Positions 6,298-13,748 of a stretch of 28,642 nucleotides of DNA are shown here, piece by piece (within the stretch, counting starts at the first letter, position 1; each line of letters begins with the position of its first letter). Source of the DNA: JBOHDX01 sp050700835 (GTDB lineage: Bacteria > Actinomycetota > Actinomycetes > Propionibacteriales > Nocardioidaceae); the NCBI GenBank assembly GCA_050700835.1, contig JBOHDX010000052.1, positions 1 to 28,642 of the forward strand, given 5' to 3'. The translations under genes were made by a program, and so were the position numbers. The notes beneath the pieces are model-generated. The model saw only the letters and a list, made by a program, of their open reading frames with translations. It was not told the origin of the DNA and did not search any database.

Positions 6298-7854
6298 TCA
6301 CGCGTCGGCGTTGGCATACTCCGCGAGCACCCCGGCCAGCGACTCGTGCACACGCGCGGACACGCGGGTGCCGTCCGGCTGGTGCTCGAGCGCGACGAGC
6401 TCGCCGTGCTCGTGGATCTGGTTGAGCAGGTCGCCCCGCGCATAGGGAAGAAGCACCTCGACTCGCACCTGCGGCCGCGGCAGGTCCGCCTCGACAGCGG
6501 CGAGGACGCCTTCGATGCCGTCGCCGGTGCGGGCGGAGCAGACCACGGAGTGGGGCTCGCGAGCAAGCAGCCGCGCGATCACCATGGGATCGGCGGTGTC
6601 GGACTTGTTGACCACGATCAGCTCGGGCACCGTGTCGGCGCCGATCTCGGCGAAGACCTCGCGCACCGCCGCGATCTGGCCCTCGGGGTCGGGGTGGGAG
6701 CCGTCGACCACGTGCAAGATCAGGTCGGACTCGGCCACCTCGTCCAGGGTCGACCGGAAGGCCTCGACGAGCTGGTGTGGCAGGTGTCGCACGAACCCGA
6801 CGGTGTCGGACAGGGTGTAGATGCGCCCGTCCGACGTGGTGGTACGCCGGGTCGTCGGGTCGAGCGTGGCGAACAACGCGTTCTCGACGAGCACGCCGGC
6901 GCCGGTGACCCGGTTGAGCAGCGACGACTTGCCCGCGTTGGTGTAGCCGGCGATCGAGACCGCGGGGATCTCGTTGCGCCGGCGTACCGACTTCTTGGTG
7001 TCCCGGGTGGTGGCCATCGCGGACAGTTCGCGACGCAGCTTCGCGATCTTGGTGTTGATCCGGCGGCGATCCGTCTCGAGCTTGGTCTCGCCGGGGCCGC
7101 GGCCGCCGATGCCGCCACCCTGGACCCCGACGCGACCGCCGGCCTGGCGGGACAGATTGCCGCCCCAGCCGCGCAGCCGCTGCGTCATGTACCGCAGCTG
7201 GGCCAGCTCCACCTGCGCCTTGCCCTCCTTGGACTTGGCGTGCTGGGCGAAGATGTCGAGGATCAGGGCGGTCCGGTCGACCACCTTGACCTTGGTGCGG
7301 TCCTCCAGGTTGCGCAGCTGGCTCGGGGCCAGCTCTCCGTCGCAGATCACCGTGTCCGCCCCGGACGACTGCACCGCCTCGCGCAGAGCGTCGACCTTGC
7401 CGCTGCCGATGTAGGTCGCAGGGTCGGGGCGGCGCCGACGCTGGATCAGCGCCTCGAGCACCTGCGAGCCGGCCGTCTGCGCCAGCAGCGCCAGCTCGGT
7501 CAGCGAGTTCTCGGCGTCGTCGAGGCTGCCGTCGGTCCAGACACCGACCAAGACGACCCGCTCCAGCCGGAGCTGGCGGTACTCGACCTCGCTGATGTCC
7601 TGCAGCTCGGTGGACAACCCGACGACGCGACGCAGCGCCTGCCGGTCCTCGAGGTCCATCTCCCCGGTGCCGGGCTCGAGTCGGTCGCCGTCGGAAGGTT
7701 CCTCGACGTAGCCGGACACGAAGTCGTCACCACCGTCGGTGTCGAGCTCCGGACGCTCCGACTTCACGTCTGGGGACTCCACCTCTGGGGACTTCACCTC
7801 CGGCCGGGAAGTCGGGTCGAGGGACTCGTCGTACGCATCATGGAAAGCAGTCAT
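6298..7854 (-). CDS. hflX: Ribosome-associated GTPase HflX
   Basis: HflX (518 aa) binds the 50S subunit and splits stalled or idle 70S ribosomes. The N-terminal HflX domain includes ATYIGSGKVDAL (146-157), and the glycine-rich linker GGRVGVQGGGIGGRGPGETKLE is the usual sequence before the G domain. The G domain has G1 GYTNAGKS (303-310), G3 DTVGF (350-354) and G4 NKSD (416-419). The ATG at 7854 lacks a strong ribosome binding site; GAGG lies about 15 bases upstream. The first 70 residues are acidic, not conserved in the family, and include three PEVxS repeats. The gene follows dapF on the same strand after 131 bases, an arrangement common in Actinomycetota. Confidence 0.95.
   Translation of the reverse strand: MTAFHDAYDESLDPTSRPEVKSPEVESPDVKSERPELDTDGGDDFVSGYVEEPSDGDRLEPGTGEMDLEDRQALRRVVGLSTELQDISEVEYRQLRLERVVLVGVWTDGSLDDAENSLTELALLAQTAGSQVLEALIQRRRRPDPATYIGSGKVDALREAVQSSGADTVICDGELAPSQLRNLEDRTKVKVVDRTALILDIFAQHAKSKEGKAQVELAQLRYMTQRLRGWGGNLSRQAGGRVGVQGGGIGGRGPGETKLETDRRRINTKIAKLRRELSAMATTRDTKKSVRRRNEIPAVSIAGYTNAGKSSLLNRVTGAGVLVENALFATLDPTTRRTTTSDGRIYTLSDTVGFVRHLPHQLVEAFRSTLDEVAESDLILHVVDGSHPDPEGQIAAVREVFAEIGADTVPELIVVNKSDTADPMVIARLLAREPHSVVCSARTGDGIEGVLAAVEADLPRPQVRVEVLLPYARGDLLNQIHEHGELVALEHQPDGTRVSARVHESLAGVLAEYANADA
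7761..7805 (-). repeat. In-frame 15-base tandem repeat in the hflX N-terminal region
   Basis: Three 15-base units (ACTTCACGTCTGGGG, ACTCCACCTCTGGGG, ACTTCACCTCCGGCC on the plus strand) encode the pentads PEVKS, PEVES and PDVKS in the disordered acidic head of HflX. Confidence 0.85.
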
Positions 7855-7863
7855 CTGGTGGTG

Positions 7864-7929
7864 TCAACCTCGGTCGGGTGCAATGTGTTCCGGCGCGACG
7901 ATCGTGACACGGATCGGACCCGGCTTCAT
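7864..7929 (-). CDS. Possible 21-residue ORF upstream of hflX
   Basis: An ATG at 7929 opens a frame of 21 codons that stops nine bases before the hflX start. The predicted peptide begins MKPGPIRVTIVAPEH and has protein-like codon use, with G or C at most third positions. There is only GGG directly in front of the ATG and no proper ribosome binding site, so expression is doubtful. It could be a leader peptide coupled to hflX or chance. No family is recognised. Confidence 0.2.
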   Translation of the reverse strand: MKPGPIRVTIVAPEHIAPDRG

Positions 7930-7985
7930 CCCAGTTAGCCGGCCGACCGCCGGTGCGGCGATCCGCGTCAGGCTCGTTCGCCGGC

Positions 7986-8852
7986 TCAGCACCCGCTCCA
8001 CGTCATCGCTCCGGCGGCGACGATCTCCGCCGGGCCCGCCAGGTGCAGGTGCCCGTCGGCACACCAGGTGACGTCGAGCCGTCCCCCGGCAACCTCGATC
8101 TGGTACGCCAGGTCCGACGCCGGAGCCATTGCCGGCCCGGAGGCGTCCACATCGCCGGCCACCTGCGTCACCGCAACGACCGCGGCGCAAGCGCCGGTGC
8201 CGCAGGAGCGGGTTTCGCCTGAGCCACGCTCGTGCACCCGCATCGCGAGGTGTCCGGGGGCGACCCGGCGCACGAACTCGACGTTGACGCCTTCGCCGAA
8301 GACGCCGTCGTCGTGATCGGGTGGATCCAGCAGTGGTCCGGCGTCATCCAGGTCCTCGACGAGGACCACGGCATGCGGGTTGCCGAGGTCGACCCCGTAC
8401 GCCGGCCAGGTGCGCCCCTGCACCCCGATCTTTGTCTCGGGCAGCGGCCGAGCCGTTCCCATGTCGACGCTGATCAGCCCGTCGTCGGCGAACGTCACCC
8501 ACTTGATCCCACCGCGGGTCGCGATGGGCAGCGGGTCGACCGTGTCGACGAGGCCCTCACGCGCCAGGTGCAGTGCGAACACCCGGATCCCGTTGCCGCA
8601 CATCTGCGACAGTGAGCCGTCGGAGTTGCGATAGTCCATGAACCACTCAGCCGGGCCTGCCAGCCCGCTCGCGTCCGGCTGGGCGAGCGCCGAGGTGCGC
8701 AGCGCCCGCAGCACTCCGTCGGCACCGATCCCTCGCCGCCGGTCACACAGGGCGACGACGAAGTCGGCATCGAGCTGTCCGTGCACAGTGCCGTCGGGAT
8801 CGGGCAGCACCAGGAAGTCGTTCTCGGTGCCATGCCCCTTCACCCAGCGCAT
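7986..8852 (-). CDS. dapF: Diaminopimelate epimerase DapF
   Basis: DapF (288 aa) converts LL- to meso-diaminopimelate, the last step before lysine and a peptidoglycan cross-linking residue. It works without cofactors through two cysteines, both visible: Cys85 in MCGNGIR and Cys217 in SCGTGAC. Other conserved parts are KGHGTENDF (5-13), GIGADG (41-46), DYRNSDGS (73-80) and DLGNPHAV (155-162). The ATG at 8852 gives the usual MRWVKGHGTENDF start, matching the family. It is separated from the secreted protein gene upstream by a strong hairpin, so a promoter just ahead of dapF is likely, and it may be transcribed with hflX. Confidence 0.97.
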   Translation of the reverse strand: MRWVKGHGTENDFLVLPDPDGTVHGQLDADFVVALCDRRRGIGADGVLRALRTSALAQPDASGLAGPAEWFMDYRNSDGSLSQMCGNGIRVFALHLAREGLVDTVDPLPIATRGGIKWVTFADDGLISVDMGTARPLPETKIGVQGRTWPAYGVDLGNPHAVVLVEDLDDAGPLLDPPDHDDGVFGEGVNVEFVRRVAPGHLAMRVHERGSGETRSCGTGACAAVVAVTQVAGDVDASGPAMAPASDLAYQIEVAGGRLDVTWCADGHLHLAGPAEIVAAGAMTWSGC

Positions 8853-8954
8853 GAGTCCAGCCTAAGCGTCTGGCACAAGGGTCTGGCCCACGACCCGGGC
8901 GTACCGCTCATGCGTCCTGGAGCGTGTCAACAACCGAGGACGACCGGTGACGCA

Positions 8955-8991
8955 GAAGGGGTACGGCCACCGGCTGTGGTCGTACCCCTTC
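8955..8991 (-). terminator. Strong hairpin terminator after the cupredoxin-like gene
   Basis: GAAGGGGTACGGCCAC (8955-8970) pairs with GTGGTCGTACCCCTTC (8976-8991) over 16 positions with one G-U pair, around a five-base loop. It lies 13 bases past the stop of the secreted protein gene and upstream of dapF, so it should insulate dapF from that transcript. Confidence 0.8.
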
Positions 8992-9004
8992 GGTCCCGCG
9001 ACGG

Positions 9005-9889
9005 TCAGCGCAACGTGATCCCGCGGTACATGCCCATGAAGGCGTGCGGCATTCCACCCATGTCGGCGTCGGGCCACCAGCAGACCAACACGTAGTGGCC
9101 AGGTGCAAGCGAGTACTTCGACTGCATGCTGGCACCCGGGCTGACCACTCCGGTGACCATGTCCCACGCGGGGTTGAGCGGCGGACGCCCCGGGTTCTGT
9201 CCGGACTTCACCTTGTTGATCCAGCGGCGGAAGTCAGCGATCGTCTTGCCCTTTGCCAGCTTCGCCAGCTCGACGAAGTGGTTGTCCCGGGCCTTGTTGG
9301 TGAACGTCAAGACGCCCGTGTGGGGGATCCATCGTGGCCGCGCGGCCCAGGTGGTGTCCCGGATCGCCGCGATGTGCGCGAAGGACCGCACCGCCTGGGT
9401 GACCAGACGTGCGCCCGAGACGTGCAGCGTGCGGATCTTGCGGGGCAGCGTCGGCGTGGCGTTGGTGTCGGCGACCCAGTAGTTGCCGGGCCGCAACGTC
9501 ACCCAGAGGGTGCCGCTGTGCCCGGGCGAGGCGGCCACTCCACCGAGCAGCCGGGTGTGCCGCTCGAACCGGTGCTCCCAACGGACCTTGCTTCGGCCGA
9601 GCCCCCAGTTGACGTCGTGCGCCAGCTGCGCCTTGGTGTAGGCGCCATGCACGCGGACGATCTGGAACGCGGCGTGACCGCCCGAGCGGACCACGAACTT
9701 GTGCATGCCTGGACGCAGGTTGACCGGCATCAGGATCTGGTGGGCCTTGGTGACGAACACGTGAGCCACCGGCGCAGGCGCCGGCCCGCTAGCAGCCGAC
9801 GCCACCGACGCAGGCCCGGCCAGGGCGACGACCGAGCCGGCGAGCGCCAGTGCCCCGCCCACGGCCGTTCCCTTGGTGATGATTCGCAT
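9005..9889 (-). CDS. Secreted cupredoxin-like protein of unknown function
   Basis: The product (294 aa) starts with a typical Sec signal peptide: MRIITK, a hydrophobic core, then an ASVASAAS cleavage region near residue 32. The C-terminal segment APGHYVLVCWWPD, followed by MGGMPHAFMGMYR, resembles the end of a plastocyanin-like domain, with Cys270, His282 and Met285 or Met287 spaced as in type 1 copper sites. A possible first ligand is His204 in RDNHFVELAKL. An earlier LRPGMHKFVVRSGG region may be a second beta-domain. Copper binding is inference. The ATG at 9889 has an excellent site, GGGGAGG, five bases upstream. It lies between miaA and dapF and has its own terminator, so it is probably an independent unit. 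No named family is recognised with certainty. Confidence 0.75.
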   Translation of the reverse strand: MRIITKGTAVGGALALAGSVVALAGPASVASAASGPAPAPVAHVFVTKAHQILMPVNLRPGMHKFVVRSGGHAAFQIVRVHGAYTKAQLAHDVNWGLGRSKVRWEHRFERHTRLLGGVAASPGHSGTLWVTLRPGNYWVADTNATPTLPRKIRTLHVSGARLVTQAVRSFAHIAAIRDTTWAARPRWIPHTGVLTFTNKARDNHFVELAKLAKGKTIADFRRWINKVKSGQNPGRPPLNPAWDMVTGVVSPGASMQSKYSLAPGHYVLVCWWPDADMGGMPHAFMGMYRGITLR

Positions 9890-9941
9890 ATATTCCTCCC
9901 CAGTTGTACGGCACGTACGGCGCCGCAACTTTCCCGGGAAA

Positions 9942-10922
9942 CTAGCGGGCCTCACCCGGCGCGTCAGGAAGTTCGAGGAAACTCGCGACCTTGATGATCT
10001 GTTTTGCCGCGTCGGTCCGCTTTGGGTCGTCGTAGAAGACCCACGTCACCCTCGAGTCGCGCTTGAACCAGGCCTCCTGTCGTCGCGCGAACCTCCGCGT
10101 CGCCTGAACCGTCGCCGCGTGGGCCGCCTCCTCGCTGCACTCACCGGCGAGGAAGGCCAGCACCTGGGCGTACCCGAGCGCGCGCGACGCCGTTCGTCCG
10201 TGCCGCAACCCGGCGCGTTCCAACCTGCGGACCTCGTCGACGAAGCCGGCCGACCACATGCGCCCGACCCGGGCGGCGATCCGCTCATCCAGCGCGGCCC
10301 GCGGCACGTCCACGCCGATCTGCACTGCCGGATGGTAGGCGTACACCTTCGCCGGCAGGGCAGCGGTGAACGGCCGCCCGGTGATCTCGATGACCTCGAG
10401 CGCCCGCACCAGTCGTCGGCCGTTGCCCGAGAGGATCTGCGCCGCCGACGCCGGGTCGACCGCGGTCAGCTTGGCGTGCAACGACTGCGGACCGTGCTCG
10501 GCGAGGTCGGCCTCCAGCCGCGCACGTACGGCCGGGTCAGTGCCGGGGAAGTCGAACTCGTCGAGAACAGCCCGGACGTACAACGCGCTGCCGCCGGCGA
10601 GGACCGGCACGACGCCGCGGCCGCGGCAGTCGTCGATGGCCGCCCGGGCCCAGCCCTGGAACTGCGCCACCGTGGCCGGCTCGGTCACGTCGAGGACGTC
10701 GAGAAGGTGGTGCGCGACGCCGCGTCGCTGCCCAGCCGGCAGCTTGGCTGTGCCGATGTCCATGCCGCGATACAGCTGCATGGAGTCCGTGTTCACGATC
10801 TCGCCGCCCAGATCGACGGCCAGCTCGACCGCGAGCTCTGACTTGCCGGAGGCGGTCGCGCCCACGACGGCAACCACCGGCACGGCATCACTGGCCGACA
10901 GTGTTCGCGGCGGACTGGTCAC
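9942..10922 (-). CDS. miaA: tRNA dimethylallyltransferase MiaA
   Basis: MiaA (326 aa from this start) transfers a dimethylallyl group to N6 of A37 in tRNAs that read UNN codons, giving i6A, the substrate of MiaB. Conserved parts are the P-loop GATASGKS (21-28), the catalytic region VNTDSMQLYRGMDIGTAK, the substrate loop AGGSALYVRA, and RRLVRALEVIEITGRP. The start is unclear. GTG at 10922 is used here; TTG at 10943 would add seven residues, and a later GTG just before VVAVVGATASGKS would also give a complete enzyme. None has a good ribosome binding site. miaB lies about 4 kb away on the same strand. The antitoxin-like gene is transcribed away from it. Confidence 0.95.
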   Translation of the reverse strand: MTSPPRTLSASDAVPVVAVVGATASGKSELAVELAVDLGGEIVNTDSMQLYRGMDIGTAKLPAGQRRGVAHHLLDVLDVTEPATVAQFQGWARAAIDDCRGRGVVPVLAGGSALYVRAVLDEFDFPGTDPAVRARLEADLAEHGPQSLHAKLTAVDPASAAQILSGNGRRLVRALEVIEITGRPFTAALPAKVYAYHPAVQIGVDVPRAALDERIAARVGRMWSAGFVDEVRRLERAGLRHGRTASRALGYAQVLAFLAGECSEEAAHAATVQATRRFARRQEAWFKRDSRVTWVFYDDPKRTDAAKQIIKVASFLELPDAPGEAR

Positions 10923-10988
10923 CCGCCGTAGTGTGGCAGCCAACAGTCCGGAGCCTGACTCACGCCGGGCGGCACGCGAGGAGGACCC

Positions 10989-11234
10989 ATGTCATTCCTG
11001 GACAAGCTCAAGGGCACCGTCAAGTCGCTCGGCGGCTCCTCAGGCGACCTCAAGGCGAAGGCCGCGAAAGCCGTCGACGATCACAGCGACCAGATCTCGG
11101 CCGGCCTCGACAAGGCCGGCGAGGCAGCCAGCAAGGTCACCAAGGGCAAGTACGACGACAAGATCGACAAGGGCGTCAGCAAGGCCAAGAACGCGCTCGA
11201 CAATCTCGACGGCAAGAACGACGACCTCACCTGA
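10989..11234 (+). CDS. MT0933-type antitoxin family protein
   Basis: This 81-residue protein is highly charged and predicted helical, with MSFLDKLKGTVKSLGG at the start, VTKGKYDDKIDKGVSKAKN in the middle and an acidic end. That pattern matches the small actinobacterial family named after MT0933 (Rv0909 of M. tuberculosis), described as the antitoxin of the Rv0909-Rv0910 pair. A strong ribosome binding site (GAGGAG) lies five bases before the ATG. No toxin gene is next to it: the neighbour on the right is an opposite-strand enzyme gene ending four bases away. Homologues without toxins are common, so a general stress or DNA-related role is also possible. Family assignment is fairly firm; function is not. 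Confidence 0.75.
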   Translation: MSFLDKLKGTVKSLGGSSGDLKAKAAKAVDDHSDQISAGLDKAGEAASKVTKGKYDDKIDKGVSKAKNALDNLDGKNDDLT

Positions 11235-11238
11235 CCGC

Positions 11239-11964
11239 TCAGCCGGCCGGCCGCCAAGTGGCAACCACGTAGTCGATGCCGTAGGGCGCCCCCGCGTGTT
11301 GAACCTCGGCGGCGACCCCGGTGGCCCAATGTGTGGCGGCCCGGGCAAGCGCCTTCAGGGCCGGCACACCGGCGACCCACAGCTGCGACGCGAGCTCGTC
11401 GTCCAGCGCCAGGAGCGCCGCCGGGTCGCCGACGCCCAACGCCTGCTCGACCGCGTCGTCGAACGGGACGGCTCGCGCGTCGAACGGCCCCGGTGAGCGG
11501 TGGGTGCGCCGCGCCGACCCGTCGGCCATAACTAGCAGGGCCACCCGCGCCTGACCCGAGTCCGGGACGGACGGGTCGGCGGCCGACACACCGACGTACG
11601 CGCGCGGCCCGGTCCATCCGGCCCGGTCGAGCAGCCATGCGCCGACAGTCAGCGAGAGGGGCAGCGACGCACCGTCGCCGCCGCCCGCACCATCGCCGCC
11701 GGCCGCACCGTCGCCGGCCGCGACGTCACCCCCGGCCGCGACGTCCACGCCGTACCCCGCGAAGCTGCCCGCGGAATCTCCGGACCAGAGGCGGGTCTGC
11801 GCGGCTCGCCCCACGACCCAGATCGCCTCCGCCGCGGAGTCGGTGAGCGACCCGACCGCCATGTCGCACGCGCTGCGCAGACCGTCGAGCTCTGCCGCAG
11901 CTCCCGAGGCCACCTCAGGCACGAGCAGCGGAGGGTGCGGGCAGACCGCAGCGGCCACGAACAT
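11239..11964 (-). CDS. Class III extradiol dioxygenase-like protein, actinobacterial family
   Basis: The product (241 aa) begins MFVAAAVCPHPPLLVPEV, a start typical of a conserved actinobacterial protein of the class III extradiol dioxygenase / MEMO-like fold, usually found near miaA and miaB. His10 sits where metal-binding histidines occur in the fold. A conserved C-terminal part follows (THWATGVAAEVQHAGAPYG). Residues 76-99 are a Gly/Ala/Asp repeat, probably a surface loop grown by tandem duplication. The ATG at 11964 gives the family start; a much longer open frame continues upstream but only as antisense of the permease. No ribosome binding site is obvious. The reaction is unknown, and the metal site may not be active. 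It converges with the antitoxin-family gene, four bases apart. Confidence 0.7.
   Translation of the reverse strand: MFVAAAVCPHPPLLVPEVASGAAAELDGLRSACDMAVGSLTDSAAEAIWVVGRAAQTRLWSGDSAGSFAGYGVDVAAGGDVAAGDGAAGGDGAGGGDGASLPLSLTVGAWLLDRAGWTGPRAYVGVSAADPSVPDSGQARVALLVMADGSARRTHRSPGPFDARAVPFDDAVEQALGVGDPAALLALDDELASQLWVAGVPALKALARAATHWATGVAAEVQHAGAPYGIDYVVATWRPAG
11667..11740 (-). repeat. In-frame GC-rich imperfect repeat in the dioxygenase-like gene
   Basis: Imperfect short units such as GCCGGCCGCACCGTC, CCGGCCGCGACGTC and CCCGGCCGCGACGTC encode an alternating Gly/Ala/Asp loop at residues 76-99 of the protein. The frame is kept. Confidence 0.7.
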
Positions 11965-12000
11965 GGCCCGAGCGTAGGGCGCGGCCCGGCGCCGACCAGG

Positions 12001-12098
12001 CGATGACCCCGCGACCGGCTCGGCGCCGACTCGGCGTTGACTCGGCGTTGACCAGCGATGACCCCTCGTTTGACCCTGCGTTGACCCTGGGTCATCGC
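12001..12098. promoter_or_regulatory. Repeated CGATGACCC and TTGAC motifs in a divergent promoter region
   Basis: CGATGACCC occurs at 12001 and 12056 and in reverse at 12089-12097. The last two form an inverted pair, GCGATGACCC and GGGTCATCGC, with a 24-base centre. Between and before them TTGAC recurs five times, including GGCGTTGAC twice and GCGTTGACC. The region lies between the dioxygenase-like gene and the permease, whose start is 56 bases away. It may be an operator array and holds plausible -35 hexamers; no regulator is identified. Confidence 0.4.
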
Positions 12099-12153
12099 CG
12101 CTGCGAGAGTGCTCGGCAGGAAGCTTCGCCGACGACGGCAGGGAGATTCGGGC

Positions 12154-13587
12154 ATGCAGCGGGGAGACCCGTCCGAGAACGGACCCACTATCACGGGCAT
12201 CTTCCGGCGCAAGCCGATCACGGCCGACGAGAGCGATCAGCTCGAGCGCAGCATCGGCTTGTGGCAGCTCACTGCCATCGGACTTGGCGCCATCATCGGC
12301 GCCGGGATCTTCGCGCTCGCGGGACCGGTGGCCAAGACGACCGCGGGCCCGGCTGTGTCGATCTCGTTCATCATCGCGGGCATCGCGAGCGCCTGCGCCG
12401 CCTTGTCGTACGCCGAGTTCGGGGGACTGATCCCGCGGGCCGGATCGGCGTACACCTACGGCTACGCCGTGCTCGGCGAGGTGGTCGGCTGGTTCATCGG
12501 CTGGGACCTGCTGCTGGAGTACACCGCCATCGTTGCGGTCGTCGCGATCGGCGTCTCGCAGTACGTCACGTTCCTGCTCGACGGGTTCGGTGTGCACCTG
12601 CCGGCATGGATGCTGGGAGCGCCCGGCACCGGCGGTGGGCACCACATCGACCTCTTCGCCGTGGTGCTGTGCCTGGCGGTCGCGTGGCTGCTCAACCTGG
12701 GCATCAAGACGAGCGCGCGGATAGAGACCTACCTCGTGTTCGTCAAGATCGTGATCGTGCTCGCGGTGATCGCGGTCGGCGTCTTCTACGTGAAGTCCGA
12801 CAACCTGACGCCTTACTTCCCTTACGGCTTCAGCGGTGCAGCGACCGGCGCGGCCACCGTCTTCTTCGCGGTGTTCGGCTACGACGCCATGAGCACGGCC
12901 GCGGAGGAGTCCAAGGACGCCGAACGCAACCTGCCCAAGGCGATCGTGCTGTCCTTGGCCATCGCGATGGTGCTCTACCTGCTGGCGGCTACCGTGCTGA
13001 CCGGAATGCAGAACTACACCCAGCTGTCGGAATCCGCGGCGTACGGCGTCGCGTTCCAGTCCGTCGGCCTCCCCACGTTCGCGAAGGTGGTCGCGTTCGG
13101 CGCGATCATCGGCATCATCACCGTGCTGTTCTCGTTCTCGTTGGGCGCGTCGCGGGTGTGGTTCGCGATCAGCCGCGACGGTCTGCTGCCCAGCTGGTTC
13201 GCCAAGACCAACCGCGTCAACTCCCCGCACCGCCCGGTGTGGATCGTCGGTCTCGTGTCCGCCGGGATCGCCGGCCTGGTGCCGATCGGGGACGCAGCCG
13301 AGCTGACCAACATAGGCATCCTGCTTGCGTTCGTCGTGGTGTCGGTGGCGGTCATCGTGCTGCGCTACCGCTCCCCCGAGCTGCCTCGCACGTTTCGCAC
13401 GCCATGGATGCCGGTCACGCCGTTGGTGGGCATCGCCTTCTCGCTGTGGCTGGTCAGCAAGCTACAGGCGGTTACGTGGCTGCGGTTCATCGTGTGGTTC
13501 GTGATCGGTGCGCTGATCTATGCGTTCTACGGCTATCGGCACGCCAAGCTGGCGCGCGGCGAGGTCGTCGAGACCCCCGACGCCTGA
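12154..13587 (+). CDS. APC-superfamily amino-acid permease (cationic amino-acid transporter type)
   Basis: The product (477 aa) is an inner-membrane amino-acid transporter with about 12 helices. The first helix carries the APC signature LTAIGLGAIIGAGIFALAG (39-57), whose unwound GAGIF part binds the amino-acid backbone. FGYDAMSTAAEESKDAERNLPKAI is the helix 6 and following loop typical of cationic amino-acid transporters. A C-terminal FRTPWMPVTPLVG motif is also usual in this subfamily. The ATG at 12154 was chosen for AGGGAG nine bases upstream; the frame extends back to a GTG at 12109 without support. The substrate cannot be read from the sequence. It is transcribed toward the short ORF and Nudix gene downstream. 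Confidence 0.92.
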   Translation: MQRGDPSENGPTITGIFRRKPITADESDQLERSIGLWQLTAIGLGAIIGAGIFALAGPVAKTTAGPAVSISFIIAGIASACAALSYAEFGGLIPRAGSAYTYGYAVLGEVVGWFIGWDLLLEYTAIVAVVAIGVSQYVTFLLDGFGVHLPAWMLGAPGTGGGHHIDLFAVVLCLAVAWLLNLGIKTSARIETYLVFVKIVIVLAVIAVGVFYVKSDNLTPYFPYGFSGAATGAATVFFAVFGYDAMSTAAEESKDAERNLPKAIVLSLAIAMVLYLLAATVLTGMQNYTQLSESAAYGVAFQSVGLPTFAKVVAFGAIIGIITVLFSFSLGASRVWFAISRDGLLPSWFAKTNRVNSPHRPVWIVGLVSAGIAGLVPIGDAAELTNIGILLAFVVVSVAVIVLRYRSPELPRTFRTPWMPVTPLVGIAFSLWLVSKLQAVTWLRFIVWFVIGALIYAFYGYRHAKLARGEVVETPDA

Positions 13588-13673
13588 TCCCCGTTCCCGT
13601 GTTCGTGACAGGTACGCCGCCCAGCCAAGGGCCCAGCAACGGGGCCCGGCAAAGGACCCAGCGAAGGACGGCC

Positions 13674-13748
13674 ATGCATCGCACCCTGACCAGAGTCGCG
13701 CCGATGGACCCTCCGGCCGAGTCGCACGACTCCGGGGTGTGGCAGTGA
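13674..13748 (+). CDS. Possible 24-residue ORF coupled to the Nudix gene
   Basis: An ATG at 13674 with GAAGGA five bases upstream opens a 24-codon frame whose TGA stop overlaps the GTG start of the Nudix gene (GTGA). The predicted peptide starts MHRTLTRVAPMDPP. The placement suggests translational coupling, and the Nudix start itself has no good ribosome binding site. It could be a leader peptide, or it could be the true first ribosome entry point with an incidental sequence. No family is recognised. Confidence 0.4.
   Translation: MHRTLTRVAPMDPPAESHDSGVWQ

Noticed and set aside
6346..7938. 530-codon plus-strand open frame
   Set aside because: It is the antisense of hflX, whose motifs are complete on the other strand.
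9930..9941. Palindrome TTTCCCGGGAAA after miaA as an operator or terminator
   Set aside because: It has no loop and no repeat nearby; a 12-base palindrome with a GC core can occur by chance.
10989..11964. Toxin-antitoxin pair formed by the antitoxin-family gene and its right neighbour
   Set aside because: The neighbour is on the opposite strand and is a dioxygenase-like protein, not an SRPBCC-type toxin.
11239..13230. Long minus-strand open frame continuing upstream of the dioxygenase-like gene
   Set aside because: The part above 11964 is antisense of the permease; the family start MFVAAAVCPHPP is at 11964.
12003..13748. 581-codon plus-strand open frame over the permease
   Set aside because: It is an alternative frame of the permease gene; only its last 24 codons, from an ATG with a ribosome binding site, may be used.
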